Positions 32,629 through 44,275 of a stretch of DNA of 64,000 nucleotides are shown in pieces. Numbering within the stretch: the stretch's first letter is position 1; every line of letters begins with the position of its first letter. Location: positions 3,348,001 through 3,412,000 of the forward strand of contig JAHYIO010000003.1 in the NCBI GenBank assembly GCA_020543525.1. Direction: 5' to 3'. The stretch is from Coriolopsis trogii. Lineage: Eukaryota > Basidiomycota > Agaricomycetes > Polyporales > Polyporaceae. The notes beneath the pieces are model-generated. The model made no database searches. It was not told the origin of the DNA and worked only from the letters and a program-made list of their open reading frames with translations. The position numbers were made by a program, and so were the translations under genes.

Positions 32629-33615
32629 TTACGCCGCTGCCACGCCGTTCAAGAAAGTAAGTAGTTCGTCAGCGATCACGGAATGCGTCCAAGACGAAGG
32701 GTGGAATCCGTCCACAAAGAGGTCATCAACCGAGGAAGTGTCGCCTGTGGCGGACGAGTGTCGAGAGGCCAGAAGTCGGTTGAAGACGTCCCATGAGGAG
32801 AAGAGAAGCACGGTCGCGTCTTCGTGTGCCGAGCTGAACGCTTCCGCTCGCGCGCGCAGCATGGGGTTCCACATGCGATACGCGTCCCGTGCACGAGACG
32901 TTTTCGGACCTGAAAGATTGAAATCAAATGTCCTCCCATGCACTCGAGTAGGTGCGCAACTCACCTCCTGGGAATTTGTGGACTGGTGGTATGTCGATGA
33001 GACAGAAGTTACGTGCACCGGCTTCGTAGAGCGCGTCTTGCGTGGCAAAGAGGTCGTCGAAGCTCGCCTGTGCGGAGGTGGGTTGCAGTCGGATGTTCCA
33101 GGTACAGTCATTGATGCCGATCCATGTGATAAATAGGGTGTCGATAGATGTCCAAGGTGCCCACTCGGGATGCGGAGCGAGAGTTGGGAGGAATTCCTTC
33201 TTAATCTGCCAGAGCTTCATGCGCGCGACTGTGTCCCCGCTGACGGCATAATCGTAAAAAAGCAGGGGAGAACTCGAGTCCTGCGCCTTGCGAGCTTGAA
33301 CCAGGTGTCCGACCCAATTGGGTTCATACGTCACAGCGTTGGTAGCATCATCCACGCGCTCGCAAGAGGTCAACCCCGGGAAGTCGACCCCTAGAGGATG
33401 TTCAATTGAAGGATGTCGGTCCTTGGTACTGTATCCCACAGATGAAAAGGAGTCGCCACTAGAAGGCATGTGTGATGAGCTCGACGGCAAGTGGCAGAGA
33501 TGTACGATGGCCAAACAGACAACACAACGATATGTTTGATGCTCTTGAAACCTTGCCAACTGTCTGTTGCCCGAAGAACTGTAGAAACAGGGTCGCAAAT
33601 TGACTCCAAAGACAT
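32629..33615 (-). CDS. GDSL/SGNH esterase, CE16 acetylesterase-like
   Basis: Three exons (33615-33521, 33458-32965, 32909-32629) give 289 residues with consistent GT-AG splicing. Splicing of exon 1 to exon 2 creates block I, HIVVFGDSFSSVGYST, with the nucleophile Ser. Block III is FITWIGINDC (GxND). Block V is VDGFHPSSWTH (DxxH), giving the Ser-Asp-His triad. WQGFKSIKHIVVFGDS and PNWVGHLVQ are typical of fungal carbohydrate esterase family 16, which removes acetyl groups from plant-wall oligosaccharides. No clear signal peptide is present with this start; an additional 5' exon upstream of 33615 is possible. Divergent to the kinase gene. Confidence 0.85.
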
Positions 33616-34425
33616 CCGTCGCAGTGGGATCCTGACCAGGCACTGTGAGGGCGGGAGAGAAGTTGTGGATCATCGATCACGGTTCGCCTTCATACTTAGG
33701 GAATCGGATCGGATCGGTTGTGAATGGATACCCGGATCAGTTACATAAGCGCCCTTTCGCCAGCGACTCCGAGACAGACGATAATAGAATCTCTCCAACT
33801 TCCGCTATGAACGTCACCTCCAGCCACACCCATCGGCACCAGTCGTGTTGTCCTGATAGTATTGTCATAGCAGTAACGAGGTACGCCGACATACGTTATT
33901 ATGAAGCGGTCCCCAGGCTCCTCCGTGAAGCGACTGGCTGATTCAAGCTGTGCGTGCGTACTATGTGACCCTAGCCCTGAGCGGGGAAGTAGCAGCTGTC
34001 ACTGAGAAGAAAGAGCATCCAACAGAAGACAATAATGCGGGAGTTACTTCATACAAACGATCCATCCTTCCACGAGTTGGGCGGTATTAGCACGCGGATG
34101 TGCTGCTGCTAACTTCAACGCCCGAACTCCCGTCGCATGCTGCAGCACCTTTGCAGTCTCTGTTCACTGAACTCATACAGGATGCTAGTCTGAGCACGAA
34201 CCCTGCTCAAAGCTCTCGCGAATACGCTATTACGACCTCAACGTCACGTCAAAGCCGTCCATAGGCGCGCCCAACCCAACGCTTTGTCCAACGCCACCGC
34301 TTACGCCTGGCAGTGGCCCGGCCACCCGTCCGTGCTTTGACAACGGCTCTGTATATATTACACCATCTTATGTCTCTTAGGATATCCCAACAACCTCTCC
34401 TCACTTAGCTTTCCGAGTCCCGAAC
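33616..34425. promoter_or_regulatory. Divergent spacer between esterase and kinase; TATA box at 34352
   Basis: About 810 bp between two divergent start codons. TATATATTA at 34352-34360 lies about 70 bp before the kinase ATG. No other gene seen. Confidence 0.5.
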
Positions 34426-36901
34426 GTGATGTCCCTCATCCAGAACGTTTTCTCGTTCCTCTTTCCCAGCACCGCCGCCACTGCAGGGCACAGGTATCCT
34501 CAAGGTGGTCATAACCGATACCCGCATGGCATTTACACGTCGAACAAGCTTATACCTGGACTCAGCCACAAACTGTCCTCACTTCCCCTACTCGGTCCTC
34601 AATGTCAACAACTCGCGCCACCCTCACAGATACCGGAACACGTAGAGCGATCTTACGGCCTGTCCCTGCTTATCGCCAAATCTATTGGTCTTCCCTCGAC
34701 ACTCGGCTTGCTATCCCGTTGTACGATCCTAACCAACTCACATTCTCGTCAGAGGTGCGTACCCACGACGCCATCTTCGTACTCTACTTCCTAAATGTTT
34801 ATTTGTACATAGCTCGGGAGCGACCACTCAATCACTCGAAACGCCAGCATCGGGCGCGAGCCTCCCCCTCCCTGCTACGCCCGTAGACCAGGCAACCAAT
34901 ACTCGTCAAGTCCCGCACTTTGCCCGCGCCACTCCACCACAGCTCCGCTGGCGCGTTCCGTCTTCCCGTCCCTCTCAACATTCCCAATGTATCGAAGGAC
35001 CCTTTTCACTCGACGTCAAGTCTTCTTTCCTGGACTTGAACTCAGACGACCAGGACGACCATTCTTCTCCCGCATCGCTCAGCTTCTTCAGTGATGACGA
35101 AGCATCACCCGTCGACCCCCTGACGGCCCAATGGTTACAGAACCTGGGTTCCTCATTCTCGCCATTCCTCAGCTTACCGGACCCTTCTCCGCCAGACTTT
35201 GCGAGCTATGGAGACTCTATGGAACTCCCTGTGGCTCCCGTATGGGATCCGATCGTCCTTGGGGCCGCGACCACATCGTCTGCTCGACCTCCTTCGCGGA
35301 GCGACACGGAGCCTGCCGTGTCCCGGCGCGCCTCTCCCGCACTCGAGAGTCTGTCTGGTGTGCCTAGCGACCTCCGGTTCTCCCACCTATTCCGAGATAG
35401 CGCGTTCGGAAGCTCTGCAAATCGCAAGAAGTCGCTTCCTGCATCAGTCTTGCCGTCATACGATCCCTACAACGAGAATCGGGTCCAATATGCTGACACG
35501 GTGAGCCACCGTGGCGTATCCTACCAGGTCTTGGGCACTCTTGGAGAAGGAGGGTTCAGTCGTGTCTTCCTCGCGGTGACGAACAGCATGGAAAGCGTCG
35601 CACTCAAGGTCGTGCACAAGCGCAGGTGTTATAGGACGCCGCACATGAAGGCCTGCCTTCAGATCGAGCGGGACTGTATGGCGGTTGCCGCGGAGAAGAG
35701 TCTGCCGGTTTGGGTGAGTCTGCGGGCAGCTTGGGAGGACGACGAAAACGTTTACTTTGCCATGGTGCGTGCCTGGCTATCCGCTCCGTCTGCATCTCGG
35801 TCTGACATCTCTGTTGCTAGGATCCGTCTGTTGGATCGCTCGTGGATTGCTTGAAGCTCATACACTCTGGAAAGTGTACTCTCAGCAAAGATGAGATCAG
35901 GCTCATGTGTGCGGAGATGGTGAGCCTGCTCTCATCTTCGTGTCCATGCGACGGGCACTGATCAGTGCAATACAGCTCCTCGCTCTTCGCGACCTCCGGG
36001 ACCATGAAGTCGTGCATGGAGACATTAAACCCGACAACTTCCTCCTTACGCGTACGGGGCGCGTCATTCTCTCCGACTTTGGCCTGGCCCAGCGCCCGTC
36101 TCCCAACTTCGGCGACCGCGAGGCATTCGTGAAGTGGCGCTGTCTTCGAGGCGGCACGGCGGGGTACATGGCTCCAGAGGTCATAAAGCAAGGCTACTGC
36201 TCGCACGAGACGGACATCTACAGCCTCGGGTTGGTGTGCATGGAGTTGATGGCGGGGATGTGCGACTCGGTGTGGAACTGCAATGTGGTCCCGTTGGAGT
36301 ATCCGGGAGGTCGGAAGGCTTGGAAGCGGGAAGCGGAGGAATCGCGCCAGCTTTGGCTAATGGAGAACTTGCGGTTTAGTGCGGTCAGTGAGCGGGCGCT
36401 CCCCCGCGGAAGCCTGGAGTGGGACCTCTGCATGCAGGTGAGTTACTTTCTCAGGTCTTCTGAACGTCGAGCGAGAATGCTGACACAGAAGATGAACGAT
36501 AGATGCTTTGCAGGCGCCCTGTGGAAGAACTCATGGCACATGAGTACTTCAGAGGCTTGAAGTTTGAAGATGTCTACGAAGGACGAGTCACACGTACGTT
36601 GAACTTCCATAACACATGATGCAATTCCTGGCAAACTCACATCTTGGTGAACTCGATAGACGATCACCAACCGACCGCACCGCGGCAGCTCCGTGTCGAA
36701 CCCGCCATGCGCGACCTCACGTTCACGGCATGGCACCGCGGTCACGAGCCCGACGATTGTTACGATGACGAGGCGGTGATACTCCCTGTTGAAGACAATG
36801 GCGCAGTTATCAGGTCTGGCTGGCTTGTTGACACTCCGAGTTGCGTCGCCCAGATGGCTGAGCCATTAGGGCTGGACTTCGAGTGGCCGCCTATCTCATG
36901 A
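34426..36901 (+). CDS. Protein kinase with long disordered N-terminus
   Basis: Six exons (34426-34754, 34813-35764, 35821-35919, 35976-36437, 36503-36593, 36660-36901) give 724 residues with consistent phases. The first 330 residues are Ser/Pro-rich and acidic (SPASLSFFSDDEASP). The kinase domain follows: glycine loop LGTLGEGGFSRVF, VAIK lysine in ESVALKVVHK, catalytic loop EVVHGDIKPDNFLL, SDFGLAQ and GTAGYMAPEV, then SHETDIYSLGLVCMELM. The catalytic loop reads HGD instead of HRD, while the Asp, Lys, Asn, DFG and APE residues needed for phosphotransfer are all present. It is therefore probably an active Ser/Thr kinase lacking the RD-type Arg. Substrate unknown. Confidence 0.9.
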
Positions 36902-37256
36902 CTCATCCTGTTTACGAGCTGTTGGCTGACACCCGATGTAACAATATACGCTGAGTCTTTGCCTCATGAACAGCTCGCAACGAGCCGTGATTTGCCCACT
37001 CTATTCGAAGGATTCGGCAGAATACGATTCTAGATTCGAAGGTCGTGACTGATTCATAGAGGCAGAGAGCGCCTATTATGCCCACGCGTTGTTTGTCCTT
37101 GTTAGGGCTAATGAACCACGTCGCGCGACGCGTCTTGTCTCCTACCGCTACTCCCTCCACTCGCGGCACAAGGCCCGCCCTACTCTTTTGTACACTCGCC
37201 GAGTTCATTCTATCACTTGCGCATTTGGGCTGGAGATTTGCTCGCACAACGGCAAC
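36902..37256 (+). promoter_or_regulatory. RAD7 promoter with two MluI cell-cycle boxes
   Basis: A 355-bp spacer. ACGCGT occurs at 37084-37089 and 37128-37133, about 170 and 125 bp before the RAD7 ATG. ACGCGT is the MCB site bound by the G1/S factor MBF in yeasts. Binding here is inferred. Confidence 0.45.
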
Positions 37257-39581
37257 ATGAGTCGTCGTAACAATGCCGTCCGTGGGCCCTCGTCCGCGCT
37301 CACCGAATTTTTGCGCGTGCGTCTCCGGTCGGGCAAGGTGATCGTGCAATGAAGCTCACTAGGGATAACATACAGGAATCTGGCATCACCCCCACTACCA
37401 TTGCGCGCAGAGCGCAGACGCGTCAAGCTGCCGAAGCTCAGCCTGCTGCAGGGCCGAGTAACCAAGGTCAGCAAGGTGCTGCGGACGGGGACGAGGATGT
37501 GGAGATGGGCGACGAGCAGGAAGCGCGGGTGCGTTGCCAATCTGAAGTTTACATCCGCCTCTTGACCTTGAGTGACTGTTTCGTAGGCTGCGGAAGGGTA
37601 CGCCTCGGACAACTTAGACGAGCCGGACGAGGAGCCTGCTCCGAAGAAACGCAGGCAGAGCAAGGCTGCCGCCGCCAAAGAGAAGGAGAAAGCGAACGAA
37701 AAGGCCAAGGCGAAGAAGAAGGGGAAGGGGAAGAAGGGCGACGAAGACGACGGCGACGATGCAGATAGCGACGCAGACCCCTATTCTGCGTTGTCCAAGA
37801 TGTGGAAGGGCGACTTGCCGAAGCCTCCGGTCGGTAGCTTTGAGGATTGTGCGAGGTGCGAGAAGCAGTTCACCGTGGTACGTTCTTTGCCTTGTTTTCG
37901 TTTAGAAACGTTGGGTCCGTCCATCCGCACTACCGCATAGAGACTTGACGTGATATCGGGTTTATGTGTAATTGTGGAGAGAAGATGGCTTGCCATGATC
38001 GACCCGAGGTCTTCCTGAGGATATGGGAATGCTCCGAGACCATCCACTGCTTGCTGATTCCTACTTCTCAGACGAAATACACAATGGCAGCGAACCCTCC
38101 GCCCGGTTGGCTTTGTCACACCTGCGCAAAGGCCTCTGGCGCGGATCCATTCAAGAAGCCGGCGGCGCCCAGGAAACGCAAGGCTGGGGGTGAGAAGCGT
38201 AGCGTCGTCAGCTACGATGAACGTCATTTCCCAAGTCTAGCTTCCCTCTGCATTCAAGTATGTTATGGGCTCGTGGCACAGGGAGGCTTGTATGCTCATC
38301 GCACTACAGGTGATTAGCAAACACATCGATGACGTCGAAGCTCTAGGGGATATCGGCACGATGAACTTGGACCAAATAGCGAAGGCACTCGCCAACAATA
38401 GGAGCATGTGCGTATTGCAACTGTACACTATTTTCTTTTCGCCTGACACACTCTCAGGAACGCTGAGAATGCTATGCTGTTTTACAACATCGAGAACGAA
38501 CGGCTAACTCTGTACGACGTCACCAGTGAGTCCGCGCACTTCAGTCGTCACAGTACTCAGACTCAACGTCATATAGATCTTACGCCAGCGGCTCTCTGCA
38601 CCCTCGGGTCACTCAATCCGAACCTGACTAACTTGCGACTCGATTTCTGCGGTCGCATGGACGACACTGTTGCCAGCGCATGGGCAGCGTCTCTGCCCAA
38701 CCTCAAACGCATCGAATTGCTGGGGCCTTTCTTGGTGCGAGCGCCTGCATGGCAGACATTCTTCCGCGCACATCCTGCGTTGGAAGGATTCCTCATAACC
38801 CAGAGCCCTCGCTTCGACATCGAGTGCATGCGTGTACTCTTCGAGTGCTGCCCGAAGCTCAAGGAGCTGAGACTGAAGGAGGTCGGCAAGCTTTCCGACG
38901 ACTTTTTGGAGTGCATCAAGGAATTTGGCGGCCAGCTAACCTATCTCGATCTGTCGTACCCTGGCATTGGGGACGCGTTGAGCGAGCGAGCGATGATCGA
39001 CATGCTCAAATCCGTTGGGGGAGCTCTCGATCATCTCGACCTATCCGGGAACCTCCAGATCACGGACGCCTTGCTCTTCCAAGGCGTCAAGCCTCATGCG
39101 TTGAGCTTGTCGTCTCTGGTGATCGCGAATACGCCAGATCTGACTGATGCTGGAGTGGGCGAATTCTTCGGGAACTGGAAAGCTACTGGCCTTTCCTGTC
39201 TCGATTTGTCGAGGAACCACGACCTTGCGGATGTAGCGTTGAAGGCGCTTCTACGGCACTCGGGTTCCGAGCTCACGTCCCTCAACATCAACGGGTGGAA
39301 GGCCGTGTCGGAGGACGCGCTGAAGCTCATCCCTCGAAGCGCGAAGTTCCTGAAGAAGCTCGACGTGGGCTGGTGCCGTGAGGTCGACGATTGGTTTGTC
39401 AAGAGCGTGCTCGAACAGTGTGACGATCTTGAAGAGATGAAGGTGTGGGGTTGTGGCCGCCTTACGGAACATTGTGCTCGAAAGGTGTGTGAAGACTACT
39501 TGTGGATGTTGAAGACGATGCTGATGGTTATTTTTGCAGAGAGGCGTGAATATCTATGGTATCGAGACATCTACTATGTAG
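37257..39581 (+). CDS. RAD7: DNA repair protein Rad7 (rhp7) homologue
   Basis: Eight exons (37257-37316, 37376-37528, 37587-37877, 38072-38257, 38310-38407, 38458-38525, 38577-39484, 39540-39581) splice to 601 residues with matching phases. The N-terminus has the Rad7 signature ALTEFLRESGITPTTIARR, then an acidic and lysine-rich linker. A zinc finger is assembled across an intron (CARCEKQF and GWLCHTCAK). The rest is a leucine-rich-repeat domain (LTYLDLSYPGIGD, LDHLDLSGNLQITD, LTSLNINGWKAVSEDALKLI). Yeast Rad7 with Rad16 recognises damage in non-transcribed DNA during global-genome nucleotide excision repair and joins a cullin ubiquitin ligase. No defects are seen. The neighbouring kinase is transcribed in the same direction. 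Confidence 0.92.
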
Positions 39582-40586
39582 GAGCGCGAGGTACTCGATC
39601 TTGTCTTATTCTACACAATGCTTGTCAATGTATTGTCCGTTTCGGTTGAGTCGGTTGCAGTCGATGGAGACGTGTTCTGTCGTTTGCGATAAAGTCTCTG
39701 TGAGTCTGAACAGCGCCTGGTCAGTGGCGGACATTGACACAGACCCCTTGATCCAGACAACGTTTACATCTATGTTCGTGAGCTCGGGCTGAGCGTATCC
39801 TCGGAATATGCTGTCTTGTGACATGTACGAAGCCCATCGACATAGTCTTTTGTATTGTGCTTTCATAGTGTCGTTCTCGCGACCGTCTCCCTCCTTTGAC
39901 ATCGCTTCTTCAATCTCCACACACTTTGCATCGTTTTCATGCCTGCAGCCCACCTTTGTATACGAATGATTGCGAACGGCGTCCAGTCCACCACCTAGAT
40001 CCTACATGTATGGTGGGTGCTCGAGGCAGCGGCGCTGTGGCGCGTCATGTCTATCTTCGACGTGACTTACCTGTCCTTCTTAGGAGTTGTGTTGGCGCAG
40101 AAGAAGTTCAGTCTGAGCCGCGTCTCCCACCGAATTGGTCGAAAATCAGAGACATCACAGCCTATCACACCCGGAAGTTAGGGTCAATTGTTCGACCAAA
40201 CGCAGAGCACTGTCGAGTTCAAGTTGGACCTCCCAATCCACATCGTGAGCGACAGGGCCGCTCACGAATACCTACATTGAGGATTTTCAGAGATTCGCTG
40301 TAAAGATATAGGTCAGTAGTCGGCCACATTTCACGCCGCCAAGCTATGCTCGTCTTATATATGCGTCCAGAAAGCGTTAGACCACCCCGAAGGGAAGCCG
40401 GTTGTCGGCGTTTGCTCAGAACTTTGGGCTTGTTTCAAGTCTGACGACAAAATCGTCGTATCGGATGTTTGAGACTTCCGTCGTCGGCGATCCACAACGT
40501 CAAAGGGCATTCGTCGCGATGCTCGTGTTCATTTGCGCTATACTCATACAATGCATCGCATCCCTGACTCGCCATGCAAGCCCTCA
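39582..40586. other. Convergent spacer between RAD7 and AKR1
   Basis: About 1 kb. A plus-strand stretch at 39930-40290 reads WWVLEAAALWRVMSIFDVTY and VEFKLDLPIHIVSDRAAHEY between stops, but no complete model could be built and no family is recognised. Confidence 0.35.
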
Positions 40587-42452
40587 CTAATGGCCGATGA
40601 TGGCCAGAGGCTGGTACGGTTCCTCCAAGTACTTCATTTCCTCCTCCGTAAGCGACACCTCAAGCGAACCTTCAGAGCCTCTCGATCAGCTTCCCCAGAA
40701 CAAGTACGCCACTACAAGCATAAGCATGGGCAGCAGCTATCACTCACCGAGAATGTCCTCGAGGTTCGACAGGCTCGTAGTGCCGATGATGGGCGCGGAA
40801 ACCCCGGGCTTGGCCATGATCCAGGCCATGGAGATCTGCGCCATGCTCACCCCCTTCTTCTTCGCGAGCTCTTCGATCCTATCGATTCACACAAGTAAGA
40901 ACACATGCCACCATTCCTGTCATGAGCGGAGGACGTACCTAGACGTCAGGGCCTCGAGGAAGGGGATGCTGTACGAAGCCTGGAACCTGAGCGTTAAAGG
41001 ACGGATGTCAGCGGATATTCACGTAGGAGCAGAGAGATACCAGGACGGAGCGTACCCGTCGGTCTGTCCGCGCAGAGTGGCCTCCTTGACAGGTCGGGTG
41101 AGCAGCCCACGCCCGAGAGGAGACCACGGGATCGAGCCGACGCCGAACATCTAACAACAAACACGAGCCGCAGCCGTCAGCGCCATGCTCCCGCGTACGT
41201 ACGGAAGCGACGGAGTGGGAAGTGGTCGGTGGGTCGCACTGTGACCGACCTTGAGCGTCGGGAACATCTCGCGCTCCTCCTCGCGGTACAGGAGACTGTA
41301 GTGGTTCTGCATCGAGACGAAGGGCGTCAGGTCGTGCGTGAGGGCGTAGTCTGCGTGACGCGGGTTCCGAGTCAGATAACGTCAGTTGGCTGGCAGGGTC
41401 ATGGGCCGTGCGCACTTTGCATCGCGTGGACTGTGTGGATGTGAGTGACGCAGGGTGGAAGACAAGGAAGAGACGGGACGTGCATTGGTAGGCCCAGCAG
41501 GAGCTCATGCCGATGTAGCGTACCCAGCCCGCTTTGACGACGTCGTGGAGGGCTTGCATCTGACGAAACGGGCGGAATTCAGCGGTATGCCCGAGGACAA
41601 AGAGCATCTCAGACGCACCGTTTCCTCGATGGGTGTATCGGGGTCGAAGCGGTGGCCTGAGAAGCATGGTGTTAGTCGCAGTTCAGGAATAGATGCGGGT
41701 GTGCGACTACGTACACTGAAGCAGGTCGATGTAGTCAACCTGCAGACGCTTGAGACTGGCTTTGACAGAGTCGAAGATGTGCTGTCGGTCGCCTTAAGCG
41801 CAGATTGTGAAAGAGGAGGTTATATCATACGCACCTTTCGGTTGAGACCTTTCTGGTTGATGACGCCCAGTTCCTCGGGCGTCTTGCCCAATGTCCAGAG
41901 GTTCGCGCCGTAGTCTTTGAGGACGGGGGAGTACAACTGCGGGAGAGGTGACAATGAATTGTGGAGTCAAGGGGCGCGTTGTGGCCTGTGAAAGCACATA
42001 CCTTCGTCATGATCACGAGCTCCTCACGAGGAAGATCGAGCTTCTTGATAGCATTTCCGAGAATAATTTCGGAGAGACCGTTCGAATACACCTGCAACGA
42101 GGGAATGTCAGATGAGGTCGTGAACATGAACGCTGCGAACTCACATTGGCAGTGTCAAACGTCTGAATGCCGTTCTCGTACCTGTGAAAGAATCGACTCG
42201 TCTGTATTGGGCTGGAGAAGATGAACGCAAGAGCAGGACTTACGCGAACTTGATGTGCTTGATCGCCTCCTCTTCCCCGAGCACCCACTTCTGCCACTCG
42301 GGAGAGCCGTACGACATACATCCGAGGATGATCTTGGAAACCTTCAATCCGGAGTTACCCAGACGAACTAATGAGAGCGCACGGCGTCAGTATCACCAGC
42401 AGCACATTGCTTGGTGAATTAGACACTGACCGTACGACATTTTGGGAGGCAT
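40587..42452 (-). CDS. Aldo/keto reductase 1
   Basis: About 10 exons with 50-90 bp introns, from ATG 42452 (MPPKMSY, then VRLGNSGLKVSKIILGCMSY) to the stop at 40587 (EPYQPLAIIGH). The catalytic tetrad is visible: Asp and Tyr in FDTANV/YSNG, Lys in LVIMTK and His in LLQCHRFDPDT. A strand motif WVRYIGMSSCWAYQ and an NADPH-end segment (EEREMFPTLK, GVGSIPWSPLGRGLLTRP, VSAPIIGTTSLSNLEDI) complete the barrel. It belongs with yeast YPL088W and versiconal hemiacetal acetate reductase-type NADPH aldehyde/ketone reductases. Physiological substrate unknown. It forms one subgroup with AKR3 and AKR4 (LRGQTD segment) and shares their upstream element. Confidence 0.92.
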
Positions 42453-42616
42453 TCTGACAGAGGTGCGTTTCTGTGTTTGTGGGATTGGTGGTGTGAAGAC
42501 GGGTGTTGAGACGGACGGTGGAGAGCGATATATATACTCGGAAGCAGCGCCGAGGGAGGCCCGCGTCAGACCGTACAGTCCTGACGTATTCCCGCGGACG
42601 GCACACTTCTGCTGAC
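42453..42616 (-). promoter_or_regulatory. AKR1 promoter with shared element and TATA box
   Basis: TATATATA at 42529-42536 lies about 80 bp upstream of the start codon. The element TTCCCGCG (42589-42596) with CTTCTGCTGA (42606-42615) is the same as upstream of AKR3 and AKR4. Confidence 0.65.
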
Positions 42617-44275
42617 TACTCACCCTTCTTTGGTCCAAATGCAGCAGAACTGTCCTCATCCACATCCACGAGACGCCCCTCCGGTCGGGCAACATCATAC
42701 GCACTCACACGGTTGTAACGTGGCGCACTGTATCCGTATGTGCCCGGCGGGCCGTGCGCCCACTCACCAGTAGTAAGTCGAGCGATATTGGCCTGCCACG
42801 GACGTCGGTAAGTGCTTCATTGATGCCAACATACAATCTGAGAGGCCCGGCCATGTAAACTCACATCTGAGATTGATATTGAATACAAGTAACACGGTGG
42901 GCTATGGTAGATGAGAAAGAGAATAAGGTTATGAGACTCGACAAACCTTGCATAGGTGCGGGACAGTAGAGCGGCATCCCGCCGGCACTGATATCATAGA
43001 CACGCTATGCTCACCTATGATGCATGCCGGCAACGGTTGCGCTGCTGAGCGACGTTAATACCGCGGATGAGTATGACAGGAGCTTGTCAGACATATCAAT
43101 CCTAGGTCACCCTGAACGCGAGGTGTCTCCTTTGCGTGGCTCGTGTGTTGGCTCGTGCCCGAGAAGGGATGGTATAGCAGAGACGGTAGAATGGCTTAGT
43201 GGGAGACTGTGCAAAGTTACTATAGGTATAATCGCGATTCGCTCGCTCGGTTCACGACAATCAAGCGCCGAGGCACCAACACAGCCGAGGGCGCTCTCAC
43301 GACGACCTCGGCTGTACTTTATCAACGTTAACCTCGTCACTCTTCCTCTACATAACTCGTTGGCGTGCTCATCAGGTGCTTTGAATGCACCGAAAAGCTC
43401 GTCAACCCGTCAAGAAAGCTTGTTTGCTCCCTCGAAAACTTGAACTCTCGCTTGTTGCGGTGCGGCACTGGCACGTAGCAGCACTTAGTACAGCATCCGA
43501 GCGGGACACGCCAGAAAGTTGGAAAGGCAGGTAATGGGAGCGGAATCTCCAACGAATATAGCTACAGGTACAGCAGCTTTCATGATTTGCCATGGTCAAA
43601 GTTTGGCCACTGATAACGATTCAACGAGTCGGTGGCTGATTATTGACACGACCGCCGTACAGTGCTGGACTGGTGACTCCGACATCGACCATCCCCATGT
43701 CTGGTGACATTCCTGCCCGTGTGTTAAATGGGTGCTATGACAGCTTCCTCGGCAGGTAACTTCATTGTCATGGGACTACGTAAACGGGATTGGGCTTTGG
43801 CTGGGCTTCTGGGAAAGGGGCACCCATGTGAGTCTATGCGTCTGACTCGAGCTGCACTCATCGTCCGGAGCCGCAAAAGAGGAACGCAAGTACGATGACA
43901 TGCCACGGTATCAGGGCTGCGTATGTACTATTACTCCAGTATCCCCATTGGTGAGGTACTCGATGCGAATTGCACTCCAGAACCATTACGCTTCGGGATC
44001 GGTGCCGCCACGGTTGGGCTCGCGCCCTAGACGAAACGCATTATAGCCACACAACCGCCCGACTTCCTTCTGAAGTATGTAATTGCCGCATACCGGGAGA
44101 CTCTTACGTCCTGCGGAGACTGTATTCATTACCAAGCCATGGAAGCCGAGATCGGGAATCAATGCCAGCGATAGTGAGTGTTTTCTAAGGGTTATACCCT
44201 CGAATATATAGTGACCCATGCCTCCGACATTCCAGGTTCTCAAATACTCTTCTCTTACCCTCTTCGCCCATAGAC
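42617..44275. other. Divergent spacer AKR1/AKR2, no gene seen
   Basis: About 1.66 kb. Open frames are short and unrecognised. GAATATATAGTG near 44202 may be the AKR2 TATA box. Confidence 0.45.

Noticed and set aside
39896..40303. Possible small membrane protein gene between RAD7 and AKR1
   Set aside because: The hydrophobic stretch and the C-terminal stretch are separated by stops, and no good intron joins them.
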